64,000 bases of DNA from JAJDYQ01 sp963662865 (GTDB taxonomy: Bacteria > Pseudomonadota > Gammaproteobacteria > JAJDYQ01), in assembly GCA_963662865.1 (NCBI GenBank), contig OY759969.1:1674001-1738000 (forward strand), given 5' to 3'. How positions within the stretch are numbered: the first letter of the stretch is position 1; every line of letters begins with the position of its first letter. The translations under genes and the position numbers were made by a program. Below the pieces are notes generated by a model. The model saw nothing but the letters and a program-made list of their open reading frames with translations, was not told the DNA's origin and did not search any database. This document shows positions 21,136 through 30,295 of the stretch, in pieces.

Positions 21136-22030
21136 GGTCGCTGTGACGGAGGCCGGGGTGAGGTTGTAGTTGGTGTCTGTGGAGGTGGCGGCGTGGGTAA
21201 TGGTGACTCGATGACCTGGTTGGCGGCGTCATCGTGACCGGCGTTATGCCGGCCACGGTGACACGTCCACGGTCAACACGGTGACGGTGACTGTTTGGGC
21301 GTTGCCGGAGGCCACTGCGCCATGTTGACCCAGTTGGCGTTGCGGTGGTGAATACCAGGCTGCCGGGGTTGACCGATGGCGGTGCTTCTACCGGTGTGCC
21401 TGAGGTGGCTGTGATGGTTCCACGGTGCCGGTATGCAGTGCCGGTTTGGGGTCCATTTTGGTTGTCCTGCTGCGCTATCCCACGAGCCGTCAGCGGGTAA
21501 TTATCGGCACCTTGGCGCCGCCCAGCCGATGGGCAGTACCGGTGGTCCATGGTCGCGGGCGTGCACCGCGGTGGTTGAGTAGAGGGCGCGGAAGGTCGAG
21601 CTGTAGGGCCGGATGGCTGTGTGGCCGGCTGCGACGCGATTCCGCACCAGTCGCTGATGTTACCCGCGGCCGCCGTGTGGTGGATGAGATGAACAACAAC
21701 CGGAAGCTTTCTCCGGCACCGATGGCCGACGGTTTCAGCGCCCAGTCCTGGGGGACGGTGTAGGTGCCGTCGGCGTTGACCGTCTGCGCGGTGGCCTCGG
21801 CTGTCAAACCCACCCACAACGGCAAACCAAGCAACACGGCGGCCAGCAGGGGACGGAAGCGGTTCCGAACCGAGTGCAGCGGCGCACGCCGCCGCTTATC
21901 CACGATAAGCTCCATCATGGATTCCATATGATTCCTTAAATTCAAAAAAAGGGGGGGGGGGGGGGGGGGGGGGGGGGGCCATTAAATTATCTATGTCGCC
22001 TGTAGCAACCTTCAGGGGTTTGGTAACCAT
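21136..22030 (-). pseudogene. L1 autotransporter 5' part: leader, C tract, signal peptide and disrupted N-terminal domain
   Basis: The leader ATG is at 22030, preceded by a GGAAG ribosome site. It encodes 17 residues, MVTKPLKVATGDIDNLM, and then enters the C tract. A second possible start is ATG 21927 (MESMMELIVDKRRRAP) with AAGGA just upstream. The signal peptide RPLLAAVLLGLPLWVGLTAE follows, then an N-terminal domain (DWALKPSAIGAGESFRLLFI). From about 21700 to 21180 the coding sense jumps among all three frames. For example, PYSSTFRALYSTTAVHARDH is in one frame and TGTAHRLGGAKVP in another. Short insertions are visible against sister repeats. This is either real decay or consensus error in repetitive DNA. 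As given, no continuous protein links the signal peptide with the passenger. Confidence 0.7.
21951..21978. repeat. homopolymer tract, 28 G on + strand (28 C on L1 coding strand)
   Basis: An uninterrupted run of 28 identical bases, 52 bases inside the L1 leader reading frame, flanked on the coding strand by ...AATTTAATGG before and TTTTTTTGAATTT after. Counting codons from ATG 22030, the downstream signal-peptide frame is reached only when the tract length is a multiple of three; 28 puts it out of frame. The true length in the cell may vary. Confidence 0.85.
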
Positions 22031-22059
22031 GATCACTTCCTCTCTCTCCAGTGAAAAGC

Positions 22060-22080
22060 AAGCGGCTTTGCGGGCCGCTT
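22060..22080 (-). terminator. stem-loop in the L1 5' untranslated region, attenuator-like
   Basis: On the coding strand a 7-bp stem AAGCGGC / GCCGCTT encloses a 7-base loop, followed by GCTTTTC. It lies between the candidate promoter and the leader ATG. The T run is short, so it may be a weak attenuator or simply a leader structure. L2 keeps the GGCTTTGCGGGCC core at about 46740 but not the full stem. Confidence 0.35.
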
Positions 22081-22215
22081 TATTCTTACATTCGCTGTTG
22101 TCTATTGCCTGGACCGGGTTCCGGGTTTGCGGGCCGCCGTTGGCGACCGGTTTTCGGTGATGTTGCCGATTCCAGGTTTAGATTCCAGGCCCGTATCATA
22201 CAGGCAATTTTAACC

Positions 22216-22244
22216 AGCTTAACCACATTCGGGACGCATTGCAA
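22216..22244 (-). promoter_or_regulatory. candidate sigma-70 promoter of L1
   Basis: On the minus strand, TTGCAA (22244-22239) and TAAGCT (22221-22216) are 17 bases apart. The same arrangement occurs upstream of L2, inside a longer conserved stretch that includes ATGAGACAAAAT and TGCATGGG on the + strand (about 22270-22300). Transcription would start near 22208, about 180 bases before the leader ATG. The rest of 22245-22585 holds no gene; it is shared with the start region of the divergent efflux operon. Confidence 0.5.
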
Positions 22245-22585
22245 GTCTTTTTTTCTGATTTCAAGGCCTGAATGAGACAAAATCGCAGACTGCATGGGCT
22301 GGGGACGACTTGAGCAGTTTTCCAAACCCGGTAAGCCTTACTATCGGTAACAATGGCGCTAACGGTAACAGGTTGCCTTTGAGAGATTTCTGAATTGAAG
22401 AGGGCTGAAGAATAGTGCTATCCCGGACTTGTCAGGGCGCGGAAAATAATACTGTGTTTTTTGTTTATGAAATCGTTTGTCATGCCACATATCGGACTAA
22501 TCAGTCGCTTGCCTTGGATTTCCAGAGGGTTGTGCTGTACTGTTAGGGTCTGTCCTGCTCTGACAATATACGCACCGAAATTAAT

Positions 22586-23632
22586 ATGAATTTACATGAT
22601 TTTAAGGCCGTTCTGCTGGCCGTCGCGCTATTGGCTGTCACTACGTCCATGGCGCAGATGCCGCCTGCCCTGGTACAGGTTGCGCCGGCTCAAAGGCTTT
22701 CTATTGCGCCGTTTCAGGATGTCCCGGCAACGATTTACAGCGTCAATCGTGCGCGTGTCGCTACTGAAGTCGATGGCAGATTGCTGGAGGTGTTAAAGAC
22801 CGGTACCGTGTTTAGCCTGGGTGATGTCCTGGCGCGACTTGACGATGAGGATTATACGATTGACCTCCGGGAGGCTGAAGCGGCCGTCAGCCGGGTACAG
22901 GCTCGCCTGGAGTATCTGGAGAAGGAGGTCGGCCGTTTAACCAGCCTTGCAAAATCCAATAATGTCTCAAAAACACGGCTTGAGCAGGCCCGGTCAGAGC
23001 GTAATGTCAGCCGGCAGGAGCTGCAAGCCGGGAAGGTGCGCGTTAATCGCGCACTCTCCAGGCTTGAGCGGCTGAAGATCAAGGCGCCGTTTGATGGCAT
23101 TGTCACTGAGCGTATCAAGCGCCCCGGGGAATGGGTTGCCACTGGCGATGAGGTTATTGCTGTCGCTGATCCGGCAAAGCTGGAGGTTCGCGCCCGGGCG
23201 TCTGCATTGAATCTGCCGCACTTAAGCACCGGACAAACCATCAAGATAAGGGATGCGAGCCAGAACGGTACCGCTACGATTGTGTCTATCGTCAATGTCG
23301 GTGATCCGGAGTCGGGCCTATACGAAATTGTTCTGCAACCGGATAATGCCGTTTGGTATGCAGGCCAGTCACTGCGGGTCTCATTGCCCACACAGGAGGC
23401 GCGTAGTGTCCTGGCTGTGCCTCGCGATGCGCTGGTTATTCGCCGCGACGGTGTCTCGGTGTTTCGTATCGTTGATAACAGGTCGGAAAAAATTGATATT
23501 CAGACCGGTATCGCCAGCGGTGATCTGATTGAAGCCATCGGTAGCCTGAATAGTGGCGATCAGGTTGTCACACGTGGCAATGAGCGTCTCCAGCCCGGTC
23601 AGGATGTTCGGCTCGCCAGCCCTGTCAAATGA
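22586..23632 (+). CDS. RND efflux periplasmic adaptor (membrane fusion protein)
   Basis: A 348-residue HlyD/AcrA-type adaptor with signal peptide (MNLHDFKAVLLAVALLAVTT). Its order is typical: a lipoyl half-motif (RVATEVDGRLLEVLKTGTVF), an alpha-hairpin coiled coil (about residues 90-155), the second lipoyl half (IKAPFDGIVTERIKRPGEWV), a beta-barrel and a membrane-proximal domain. It connects the inner-membrane pump to an outer-membrane channel. Its stop overlaps the pump gene start (ATGA). No TolC-type gene or regulator is nearby. Confidence 0.9.
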   Translation: MNLHDFKAVLLAVALLAVTTSMAQMPPALVQVAPAQRLSIAPFQDVPATIYSVNRARVATEVDGRLLEVLKTGTVFSLGDVLARLDDEDYTIDLREAEAAVSRVQARLEYLEKEVGRLTSLAKSNNVSKTRLEQARSERNVSRQELQAGKVRVNRALSRLERLKIKAPFDGIVTERIKRPGEWVATGDEVIAVADPAKLEVRARASALNLPHLSTGQTIKIRDASQNGTATIVSIVNVGDPESGLYEIVLQPDNAVWYAGQSLRVSLPTQEARSVLAVPRDALVIRRDGVSVFRIVDNRSEKIDIQTGIASGDLIEAIGSLNSGDQVVTRGNERLQPGQDVRLASPVK

Positions 23633-26600
23633 ATCTCACTCAAGCCTCGCTGGGAAATCCGACTGCCGTACTGGTGGCCGTGCTGCTGGCCGGCATTTTT
23701 GGCCTGATCGGCCTGGACCGCCTGCCTATTCAGCTCACTCCCGAGGTTGACGAGCCTGAAATTACTATCAGAACCGGTTGGCGTGCCGCTGCACCTGAGG
23801 AAGTCGAGCAGGAGATAGTTGAACCCCAGGAGCGCGTGCTGCGCGGTATGCCCGGCATGATTGAGATGCTCTCCAGGGTTCGACGTGGCGAGGGGGAGAT
23901 CTCTATTACCCTTGAGGTCGGTACGAGCCTGGAGCGTGCGCTGCTGGAGGTGATGAATCGTTTGAATCAGGTGCCCAGCTATCCGGCCGATGCCGATGAG
24001 CCGGTGATCCGAAGTGTCGGGGGCGATGCCAGTCCGATTGCCTGGTTTATTCTGCGCACCGCACCAGGCAATGATAAGCCTATTGATAGCTATTATGATT
24101 ATCTGGAGGAAACTATCCAGGCCCGTTTTGAACAGGTTCATGGCGTCGCCGAATCGCAAATACGTGGTGCGCGTACCCGCGAGGTGCGCATCACCTTTGA
24201 CCCCTGGAAGGCGGCATCCAAAGGCATTGAACTGCCGGTTGCCTCCATGCTGGCAGGTTCGGGCGAAGATATATCCGGGGGTTTTAATGAGGTGGGTAAA
24301 CGGCGCTACACCCTGCGATTTGCCGGGGCCTATGATGCCGATAAACTGGGTGAGCTGATTATTGAGTGGCGCGACGGCAGGCCTATCATGCTCCGGGATG
24401 TGGCTGAAGTCGATATTGAGCTGCAAGATCGTAACAGCTTCGTCATCGCCAGGGGCGATCTGGTCGTCGCGGTCAATGCCCTGCGCGAGACCGGCGTCAA
24501 TGTGCTTGAGGTCATGGATGGTTTGCAGGAGGCCGTCAGGGAGCTTGAAGAAGGTCCGTTCAAGGAGGAGGGTCTGACTGTCGAGCAGGTCTATGACGAA
24601 ACTATCTATATCGAACGCGCTATCGGCCTGCTGCGTAATAATCTCGGCCTCGGGATTATCCTGGCTGTAGCCGTTCTATGGTGGTTTCTCCGAAAACTCC
24701 GTGCCACTATAATAGTCGCCGTCGCAATACCGATCTGTGTGCTGGTGGCGTTTGCGACTATGTATTTCTTTAACCGTACCCTTAATGTTATCTCTCTCGC
24801 CGGCCTGGCATTTGCTGTCGGCATGGTGCTTGATGCCTGCATCGTCGTACTGGAAAATATTGTGCGTCTGCGGGAGCACGGCGAAGACAGCGATAATGCG
24901 TCTATCATGGGTACCGGTCAGGTCTGGGGTGCCCTGCTCGCCTCAACGGCTACTACGGTTGCCATATTTCTGCCTATCGTCTTTCTGGAAGATGAGTCCG
25001 GACAGCTATTCGCCGATCTGGCTATGACTATTTCAGTCACTGTCATTGCCTCGTTAATCGTCGCGGTGACCGTAATCCCTGCTGCGGCAAAGGTCTGGTT
25101 TAAGAATATTGATCTCACTGATCCGCATCATGGCTGGTGGGAGCGTATCAGCAACGGTGTTATGCGTATCACTGATACGCCCGGGAGACGTGTGAGTTGG
25201 ATCGCATTGCTGCTGACGATACCGCTGGCGGTCACTTTTATTGCCCTGCCCAAGGCCGATTATCTGCCCACCGGTAATCGTAATCTGGTCTTTGCCTTTA
25301 TATTGCCACCACCGGGCAGTAATATCGAGCAGATTAAAAATGAAATGGGCGATGTTATTGCCGAGCAAATGACTCCTTATCTGTCCGGCGAGAAACAACC
25401 ACAAATCAAGCATTATTTCTTCGTGGCCTTCCCTTTTGGGGTCTTCATGGGCGCACGAGCAACTGAAGATCATCGCATCCGTGAGCTGGAGTCCATTATT
25501 CAGGACATGGTGTCCAAGTTTCCGGATACCTTTGGCATCTCCAGACAGGTCGGTTTATTCCAGGGCTTTGGCGGGGGCCGCAGCATTGATGTCAATATTC
25601 ATGGCCGCGATATCGAGCCTATTCTACAGGCGGCTCAAACCGGCTATGGCGTGATTTCACAGGTTATTCCCGGTTCACGCATACGTCCCTTACCCGGTTT
25701 GCAACTGGGAGAGCCTGAGCTGCGCCTGATCCCTGATGAGCGACGTATTGCTGAAGCCGGATGGAACCGTAGCCACATTGCCGGCATCATCCGCGCACTG
25801 GGGGATGGCCTCTATGTCGGCGATTACTTCGATGGCGAGAATCAACTGGACATCGTCCTGCGTGGTACGCCCTGGGATACGCCGGAACAGCTTATGAGTA
25901 CGCCGATTGCCACTCCCAACATCGGCATTGTGCCGCTCCGTGAACTGGTCACCATGAAGCGTACCGCCGGGCCTGATGAAATAAGGCGCCTGGACCGTCG
26001 CCGAACTATTACCCTCCAGGTTACCCCTCCCAATGACTTGCCCCTGGAAGTGGCGCTGGAAAGGCTGCGTACCGATGCGGCGGCCGCTATCAGTGCGCAA
26101 CTGCCCGAAGGCGGCAGCATCTCTTATAGCGGCACCGCCGATAAGCTGAAAACCGCGCTCGCCAGTATGGGCGGCAGCTTTGGACTGGCCATTGTGGTCC
26201 TGTATCTGTTAATGAGTGCCCTGTTCCGCTCCTTCAAAGACAGCCTGCTGGTCATGCTGGCGATACCACTTGCTACAGTCGGTGGGGTACTGGCACTGCA
26301 AGTCATCAATCTGTTCTCTTTCCAGCCCATGGATCTGCTCACCATGATTGGCTTCGTCATTCTGCTCGGACTGGTTGTGAATAACGCGATTCTCCTGGTG
26401 CATCAGACACGCGGCTCGGAACGCGAAGGCATGCCGCGTCGCGACGCGGTCAACCGCGCCATACACCTCAGATTACGCCCGATTTTTATGAGCACTCTGA
26501 CCAGCCTGTTTGGTATGCTGCCCTTATTGCTGATTCCGGGCGCAGGCAGTGAACTCTACCGGGGCCTTGCCGGTGTGATTGTCGGTGGCATGTCGGTGAG

Positions 26601-26655
26601 TATGGTGTTCACCATGATTCTGCTGCCGAGTTTGTTGAGGATTGGGGAGAAGTGA
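23629..26655 (+). CDS. RND efflux transporter permease (HAE-type)
   Basis: A 1008-residue inner-membrane proton antiporter. It has the usual two repeats: TM1 near the N-terminus, a large porter loop with ITIRTGWRAAAPEEVEQEIV, TM2-6 with GLAFAVGMVLDACIVVLENI carrying the TM4 aspartate, a second porter loop, and TM8-12 (IGFVILLGLVVNNAILLVHQ). Proline-rich 'FMSTLTSLFGMLPLLL' marks TM11. The substrate cannot be read from the sequence. It is translationally coupled to the adaptor gene. Confidence 0.92.
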   Translation: MNLTQASLGNPTAVLVAVLLAGIFGLIGLDRLPIQLTPEVDEPEITIRTGWRAAAPEEVEQEIVEPQERVLRGMPGMIEMLSRVRRGEGEISITLEVGTSLERALLEVMNRLNQVPSYPADADEPVIRSVGGDASPIAWFILRTAPGNDKPIDSYYDYLEETIQARFEQVHGVAESQIRGARTREVRITFDPWKAASKGIELPVASMLAGSGEDISGGFNEVGKRRYTLRFAGAYDADKLGELIIEWRDGRPIMLRDVAEVDIELQDRNSFVIARGDLVVAVNALRETGVNVLEVMDGLQEAVRELEEGPFKEEGLTVEQVYDETIYIERAIGLLRNNLGLGIILAVAVLWWFLRKLRATIIVAVAIPICVLVAFATMYFFNRTLNVISLAGLAFAVGMVLDACIVVLENIVRLREHGEDSDNASIMGTGQVWGALLASTATTVAIFLPIVFLEDESGQLFADLAMTISVTVIASLIVAVTVIPAAAKVWFKNIDLTDPHHGWWERISNGVMRITDTPGRRVSWIALLLTIPLAVTFIALPKADYLPTGNRNLVFAFILPPPGSNIEQIKNEMGDVIAEQMTPYLSGEKQPQIKHYFFVAFPFGVFMGARATEDHRIRELESIIQDMVSKFPDTFGISRQVGLFQGFGGGRSIDVNIHGRDIEPILQAAQTGYGVISQVIPGSRIRPLPGLQLGEPELRLIPDERRIAEAGWNRSHIAGIIRALGDGLYVGDYFDGENQLDIVLRGTPWDTPEQLMSTPIATPNIGIVPLRELVTMKRTAGPDEIRRLDRRRTITLQVTPPNDLPLEVALERLRTDAAAAISAQLPEGGSISYSGTADKLKTALASMGGSFGLAIVVLYLLMSALFRSFKDSLLVMLAIPLATVGGVLALQVINLFSFQPMDLLTMIGFVILLGLVVNNAILLVHQTRGSEREGMPRRDAVNRAIHLRLRPIFMSTLTSLFGMLPLLLIPGAGSELYRGLAGVIVGGMSVSMVFTMILLPSLLRIGEK

Positions 26656-26709
26656 ACGCTGCCCTGGACATACATATCGGGACAAAACTGGAACCTCATG
26701 CGCTCGCGA

Positions 26710-27063
26710 TTAACCATTCACTTTGGGGGAGAGGCTGGACGATTGCATCTGATGATTGTTCAGGTGGCTTATGCACTTGCCGCTAGCTGTTTTACTGGTT
26801 TGGGTGAAGGCTTCTTTTAATACCGCCTGCATCAGTTGTTCGGCGTGGATTTGATTGCTGGTGATTTGAGTTTCCAGTTGGTCGCAAAGGGCGAGCAGTT
26901 TTTCGACTTTGGTGACGATGGCTTTTTGTTCGGGTTGGCTGCAAAAAGGAATTAAAGCATTTGACACAACACCCTGGTTTATTTTGGGCATACTTTTCTG
27001 AGCACCCGTGGCATTATTTCTGAAGTACTCCCTGCAAAATGGACTCATTAAAAAAGGCGACAA
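26710..27063 (-). pseudogene. hsdS: type I restriction specificity subunit (HsdS) C-terminal fragment
   Basis: The frame contains the conserved HsdS C-terminal block: CREYFRNNATGAQKSMPKIN, then NALIPFCSQPEQKAIV and a coiled coil VEKLLALCDQLETQITSNQI ending in a QAVLKEAF motif. In a full HsdS this joins the second target-recognition domain to the M and R subunits. Only about 110-130 residues are left. A stop codon lies a short distance upstream in frame, and neither hsdM nor hsdR is present. It is most likely a relic of a lost restriction island. Confidence 0.75.
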
Positions 27064-27394
27064 TCCCCTTTTCTGTCCGGAAAAAGAACTGCCATGAATG
27101 CCGCCGTTTTTTCAGGCGTGAGAAACTGGCTGAAATGCGCTTTTTTTCCGCTCCGGTGCTCTTTGAAAGTTGTCGTCTTTTTTGTTCAACCGCCGATAGC
27201 AAAACGATGTCTCCTGCAAACAAACTCCCGGTTCAGTCCGTGCCGCCATACGGTATTGGTGAACTATCGGGAAGTAAAGACTAAACCATAAAAGAAAGCG
27301 CGATATGTGGTGGACTCATACATTGATGATGAGATTACGGTTCAGGTACGTTATGATGATAGCGACTGTAAACAGATTAAAGCAGGAGGGTATG
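27064..27394. other. gene-free stretch between hsdS relic and small unknown gene
   Basis: About 330 bases. The left part reads in the hsdS frame for some 20 codons (GSSFSGQKRG) before a TGA, so it may be scrambled hsdS sequence. No other domain, RNA or clear repeat is seen. The right end carries the AGGAGG ribosome site of the next gene. Confidence 0.5.
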
Positions 27395-27655
27395 ATGGCT
27401 AACATGCGTGATATGTCTGAAATGACGAGAATCAGGGTCGCACGCAGTGATCTGGTAATCCCTACCGTTATCTATGAATCGGCAACGCAGATATTTGCAC
27501 AGATGGTGGGTACCGGCAGGGTAACTGAGAAGAACCAGAAGAGCGCCCTGGAAAAGGCGATTAGTATGGCGGTTGAATTGGCGATAGAAACGGACAGGGT
27601 TGTTGATAAGGACTCCGGTGAACGGGACCATTTCGGGGCGAAGAAAACGCCTTAG
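27395..27655 (+). CDS. small conserved-looking protein of unknown function
   Basis: A protein of about 86 residues. The start ATG at 27395 is chosen because AGGAGG lies 5 bases upstream (27384-27389). The body (RVARSDLVIPTVIYESATQI, then KNQKSALEKAISMAVELAIE) is predicted mostly helical and ends in a charged tail. I do not recognise the family. It sits beside an hsdS relic and ends before a strong terminator, so it may be a leftover of the same accessory island. An earlier in-frame start at 27305 exists but has no ribosome site. Confidence 0.55.
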   Translation: MANMRDMSEMTRIRVARSDLVIPTVIYESATQIFAQMVGTGRVTEKNQKSALEKAISMAVELAIETDRVVDKDSGERDHFGAKKTP

Positions 27656-27709
27656 CGGCCACCTCGAGGCCTCGCAACCCGACGCACCGAAGGTTCGGCG
27701 CCGGAAATA

Positions 27710-27739
27710 AAAAAGCCAGCAGGTATCTGCCGGCTTTTT
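27710..27739. terminator. bidirectional intrinsic terminator
   Basis: AAAAAGCC and GGCTTTTT enclose AGCAG-GTAT-CTGCC with one mismatch; the T run is on both strands. It lies between the convergent unknown gene (end 27655) and cytochrome c gene (end 27777) and can end both. Confidence 0.85.
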
Positions 27740-27776
27740 CATCAGAGGGGGGCGCCGCATTGCGGCACGGACACCT

Positions 27777-28088
27777 CTATTCCTGAGTACCCAGATAGGT
27801 CGCAATGTTATCGACATCGGCGTCATTCAGCAGTGACGCCATGGCGTTCATGGTGGCGTTTTGCTTTGCGCCGGTCCGGTAATCTGTCAGGGCCTGTTTG
27901 ATATAGTCTGCACCCTTGCCATTCAGGGCGGGATTGACCGCAATCTGGCTGCGGCCGCCAAGGCCGTGACAGGCAACACAGCCTTTGGCATTGAAAGCCG
28001 CTTCGCCGGCGGCCACATCGCCAGCCGTAACAGGGTGGGTCACAATGGTCATTGCTGCGGCGATAATTACAGAATAAACGATTTTCAT
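27777..28088 (-). CDS. small periplasmic class I cytochrome c
   Basis: A 103-residue monohaem cytochrome. The start ATG at 28088 has AGGAG 8 bases upstream and gives a signal peptide (MKIVYSVIIAAAMTIVTHPV). The haem motif is CVACHG, the proline-rich loop is ALNGKGADYIKQAL, and the distal methionine is likely in TMNAMASLL. Transcribed after the flavoprotein gene 200 bases upstream, it may be its electron acceptor, as FccA is for FccB, although FccA is often dihaem. Confidence 0.85.
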   Translation of the reverse strand: MKIVYSVIIAAAMTIVTHPVTAGDVAAGEAAFNAKGCVACHGLGGRSQIAVNPALNGKGADYIKQALTDYRTGAKQNATMNAMASLLNDADVDNIATYLGTQE

Positions 28089-28288
28089 TTTTGAATCTCC
28101 TAAAGAATATCTGCGGATAGCGAGTTGCAATGACTCGCTGGAAAAATCCCGTTCATTATAGCGAAAAGCGACGGCAAACGTACAATCCGGGCTTTTCCTG
28201 GCTTTATTACACAGCAGGCACAATCTCTCCTATACCAGTCCCAACTAACGGCGGCAGCCCGCACAAGCCCGGATGTTACAGCCACCTG

Positions 28289-29413
28289 TTACCTGTAGGG
28301 GCGCAGGTAGTTCCATTCAAATATGGATTTAGCCCAGTGAAACGGCTTGCCTTTGAGCTGCATCATGCGTTTATTGTCTCTGTACACCATGGTGCCGGTA
28401 TCCAGTGTGTCGATAATGCAGATCAGCTCGGTTTTGAATGTATGGCTGTCTTCGCGGCCGGCAATCCTGTTGAGGATATTCCTGGCGGCGGCCTCAGCCT
28501 GCAAATCAGCCATATGTGCCTGCTTGGGTTTCCATTCCGGGCCGGGGAAGCTGCCTGCATCGCCCGCAACATAGACATATTCGTTGTCGGCGGCCCTGCA
28601 ATGTTCCGTGGCCTGAAAAAAGCCGCCTTCTGACAGGTCGAGCCCGCTGTCTGATGCCCATTCCGGGCCGGTCATGCCCGGTATAAACAGTATCAGGTCG
28701 CTTGCAAATTCCTCGCCTTTGGTGATGACTTTTCCGGAGTCGAACCCTTCTAGCTTGTGTCCCAGATGGGTCGTGATATTACGGTGCCGCATCTCCTGAA
28801 GTATTCGTCCGACGGCTTTTTCTCCCATTCGCGCTCCGGGCTTTGCGGCGGGAGAAAAAAAATGTAACTCAAATTTTGCCCGTCGGTCCTGCTGTTTCAG
28901 CAATGTATCTGTGCCGAACAGAAACTCGAAAACAGGGCCGCCGCGCATGGCAGAAGGTTCATTCGGATTGCCGGCAAAGCCAAATGCGAGCTTGCCGGAT
29001 TCCATGGAATTCAGCTTTCGCGCCCAGTTGCTTGCAGGTTCCCAGCCCGCGCAGGCTATATGTGCGTGTCTCAGGCCGGGCAGCTTCTGTATGTACCGGG
29101 CGCCACTGGCGATGAGCAGATAGCTGTATGTTGTTTCGCCCTGATCGGTGCTTAAAGTCTTATTCTCGCTATTAAGCCCGGTGACGGAGGCCACCAGATG
29201 TTTGACGTTATGTTTTCTGAAGAAGTTATCCAGGTTGATCCTCAGGTCAGATTCCTTACGGTCGCCGCTGGCAACCCAGATGAGGCTGGGATAATAGAAT
29301 AACTCGGCTTTGGGAGAGACCAACGTGATATTGCCACGGTAGCCGTTGCTTCTAAGCGTGCGAACCGCCGTGCACGCTGCGAACCCCGAACCGATGATTA
29401 CGATATCAGTCAT
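28289..29413 (-). CDS. FAD-dependent oxidoreductase, sulfide:quinone reductase / FCSD flavoprotein-like
   Basis: A 374-residue two-dinucleotide-binding-domain flavoprotein. It begins IVIIGSGFAACTAVRTLRSN (FAD Rossmann motif) and has LLIASGARY, then EYVYVAGDAGSFPGPEW for FAD ribityl contact. Cysteines in HIACAGW (about residue 120) and ELICIIDT (about 340) are placed roughly where SQR and FCSD flavoproteins have their redox pair. Without an alignment this stays tentative. A cytochrome c gene follows, which favours sulfide or related sulfur oxidation. An NADH dehydrogenase-like role is the main alternative. Confidence 0.7.
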   Translation of the reverse strand: MTDIVIIGSGFAACTAVRTLRSNGYRGNITLVSPKAELFYYPSLIWVASGDRKESDLRINLDNFFRKHNVKHLVASVTGLNSENKTLSTDQGETTYSYLLIASGARYIQKLPGLRHAHIACAGWEPASNWARKLNSMESGKLAFGFAGNPNEPSAMRGGPVFEFLFGTDTLLKQQDRRAKFELHFFSPAAKPGARMGEKAVGRILQEMRHRNITTHLGHKLEGFDSGKVITKGEEFASDLILFIPGMTGPEWASDSGLDLSEGGFFQATEHCRAADNEYVYVAGDAGSFPGPEWKPKQAHMADLQAEAAARNILNRIAGREDSHTFKTELICIIDTLDTGTMVYRDNKRMMQLKGKPFHWAKSIFEWNYLRPYR

Positions 29414-29485
29414 ATGAACTCCTTATCAAACTGACGGGAATTATAATCAATTCGAGAAAAGGAGGTTCAATATCCTGGCCCTGAT

Positions 29486-30295
29486 TTATTGCAAATCAGA
29501 ATGTTGTTGCAATCGTTCAAGACGCAGGCGCTGGCGGTCATCAAACAGTCGATGGCCTGCCAGGGTGACGGCCCCCCAGGCGCCAAATCCGGTGCCGGCG
29601 GTTATGAGAAAAAAAATGAGTATTTGATACTTGGCGGCTTCCAGAGGCGGGCTACCGGCCAGTATCTGCCCGGTCATCATGCCTGGCAGGCTGACAATTC
29701 CCGCGACAGCCATTGAATTGATTAGAGGGATTAACCCCGCCCTGAGAGCCTTTTGTTTCAGATTCGAGATAGCCACGCCTGCGGGCTGTCCCAGGGAAAG
29801 CCGGGCCTCGATCATGCCGCGCTCATTCCAGGCATCCTCCAGAAGCCGGTCCAGCGTAATGGCGATGCCGTTCATGGTATTGCCGAGCAGCATTCCCAGG
29901 ATAGGGATCAGATACTGTGGGTGATACCATGGGTCAACGTGGATAATGGCGGTGAGAGTAATCAGCATGACACAAAAAGATGATATAAAAAGTGACGCCG
30001 TGCCGGTTCCAAACCCCCACCAGCCCTTGAGCCGCCGATGCTGACGCGCCATCACTTCGCGGCTGGCGATTAACAGCATGGCCATTGCAATCATCAGTAT
30101 CCAGATAATGGATCGCAGTTGAAAAACAGTATCGAGGATATAACCAAGCAGGATAAGTTGTATGAATGCGCGGGAAGCGGAAATCAGCAATATTCGGGAC
30201 AGACGTAACTGTTGAATCGCTGCAAGTATGGCCAACAGGATGACAAGACTTGCCGATATTGCCAGCTCCCACCCGCCCAGCACCGCCAGATTCAT
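29486..30295 (-). CDS. fetB: FetB-family ABC transporter permease
   Basis: A 269-residue UPF0014/FetB permease with about seven membrane helices. Typical blocks are SASRAFIQLILLGYILDTVF, ARQHRRLKGWWG, GNTMNGIAITLDRL and GMMTGQILAGSPPLEAAKYQ. With FetA it forms an ABC system linked in E. coli to iron export and oxidative stress tolerance. It overlaps the ATPase gene as ATGA. Confidence 0.88.
   Translation of the reverse strand: MNLAVLGGWELAISASLVILLAILAAIQQLRLSRILLISASRAFIQLILLGYILDTVFQLRSIIWILMIAMAMLLIASREVMARQHRRLKGWWGFGTGTASLFISSFCVMLITLTAIIHVDPWYHPQYLIPILGMLLGNTMNGIAITLDRLLEDAWNERGMIEARLSLGQPAGVAISNLKQKALRAGLIPLINSMAVAGIVSLPGMMTGQILAGSPPLEAAKYQILIFFLITAGTGFGAWGAVTLAGHRLFDDRQRLRLERLQQHSDLQ

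Noticed and set aside
27014..27284. Overlapping small frames on both strands between the hsdS relic and the small unknown gene.
   Set aside because: No ribosome sites or domains; composition is not protein-like.
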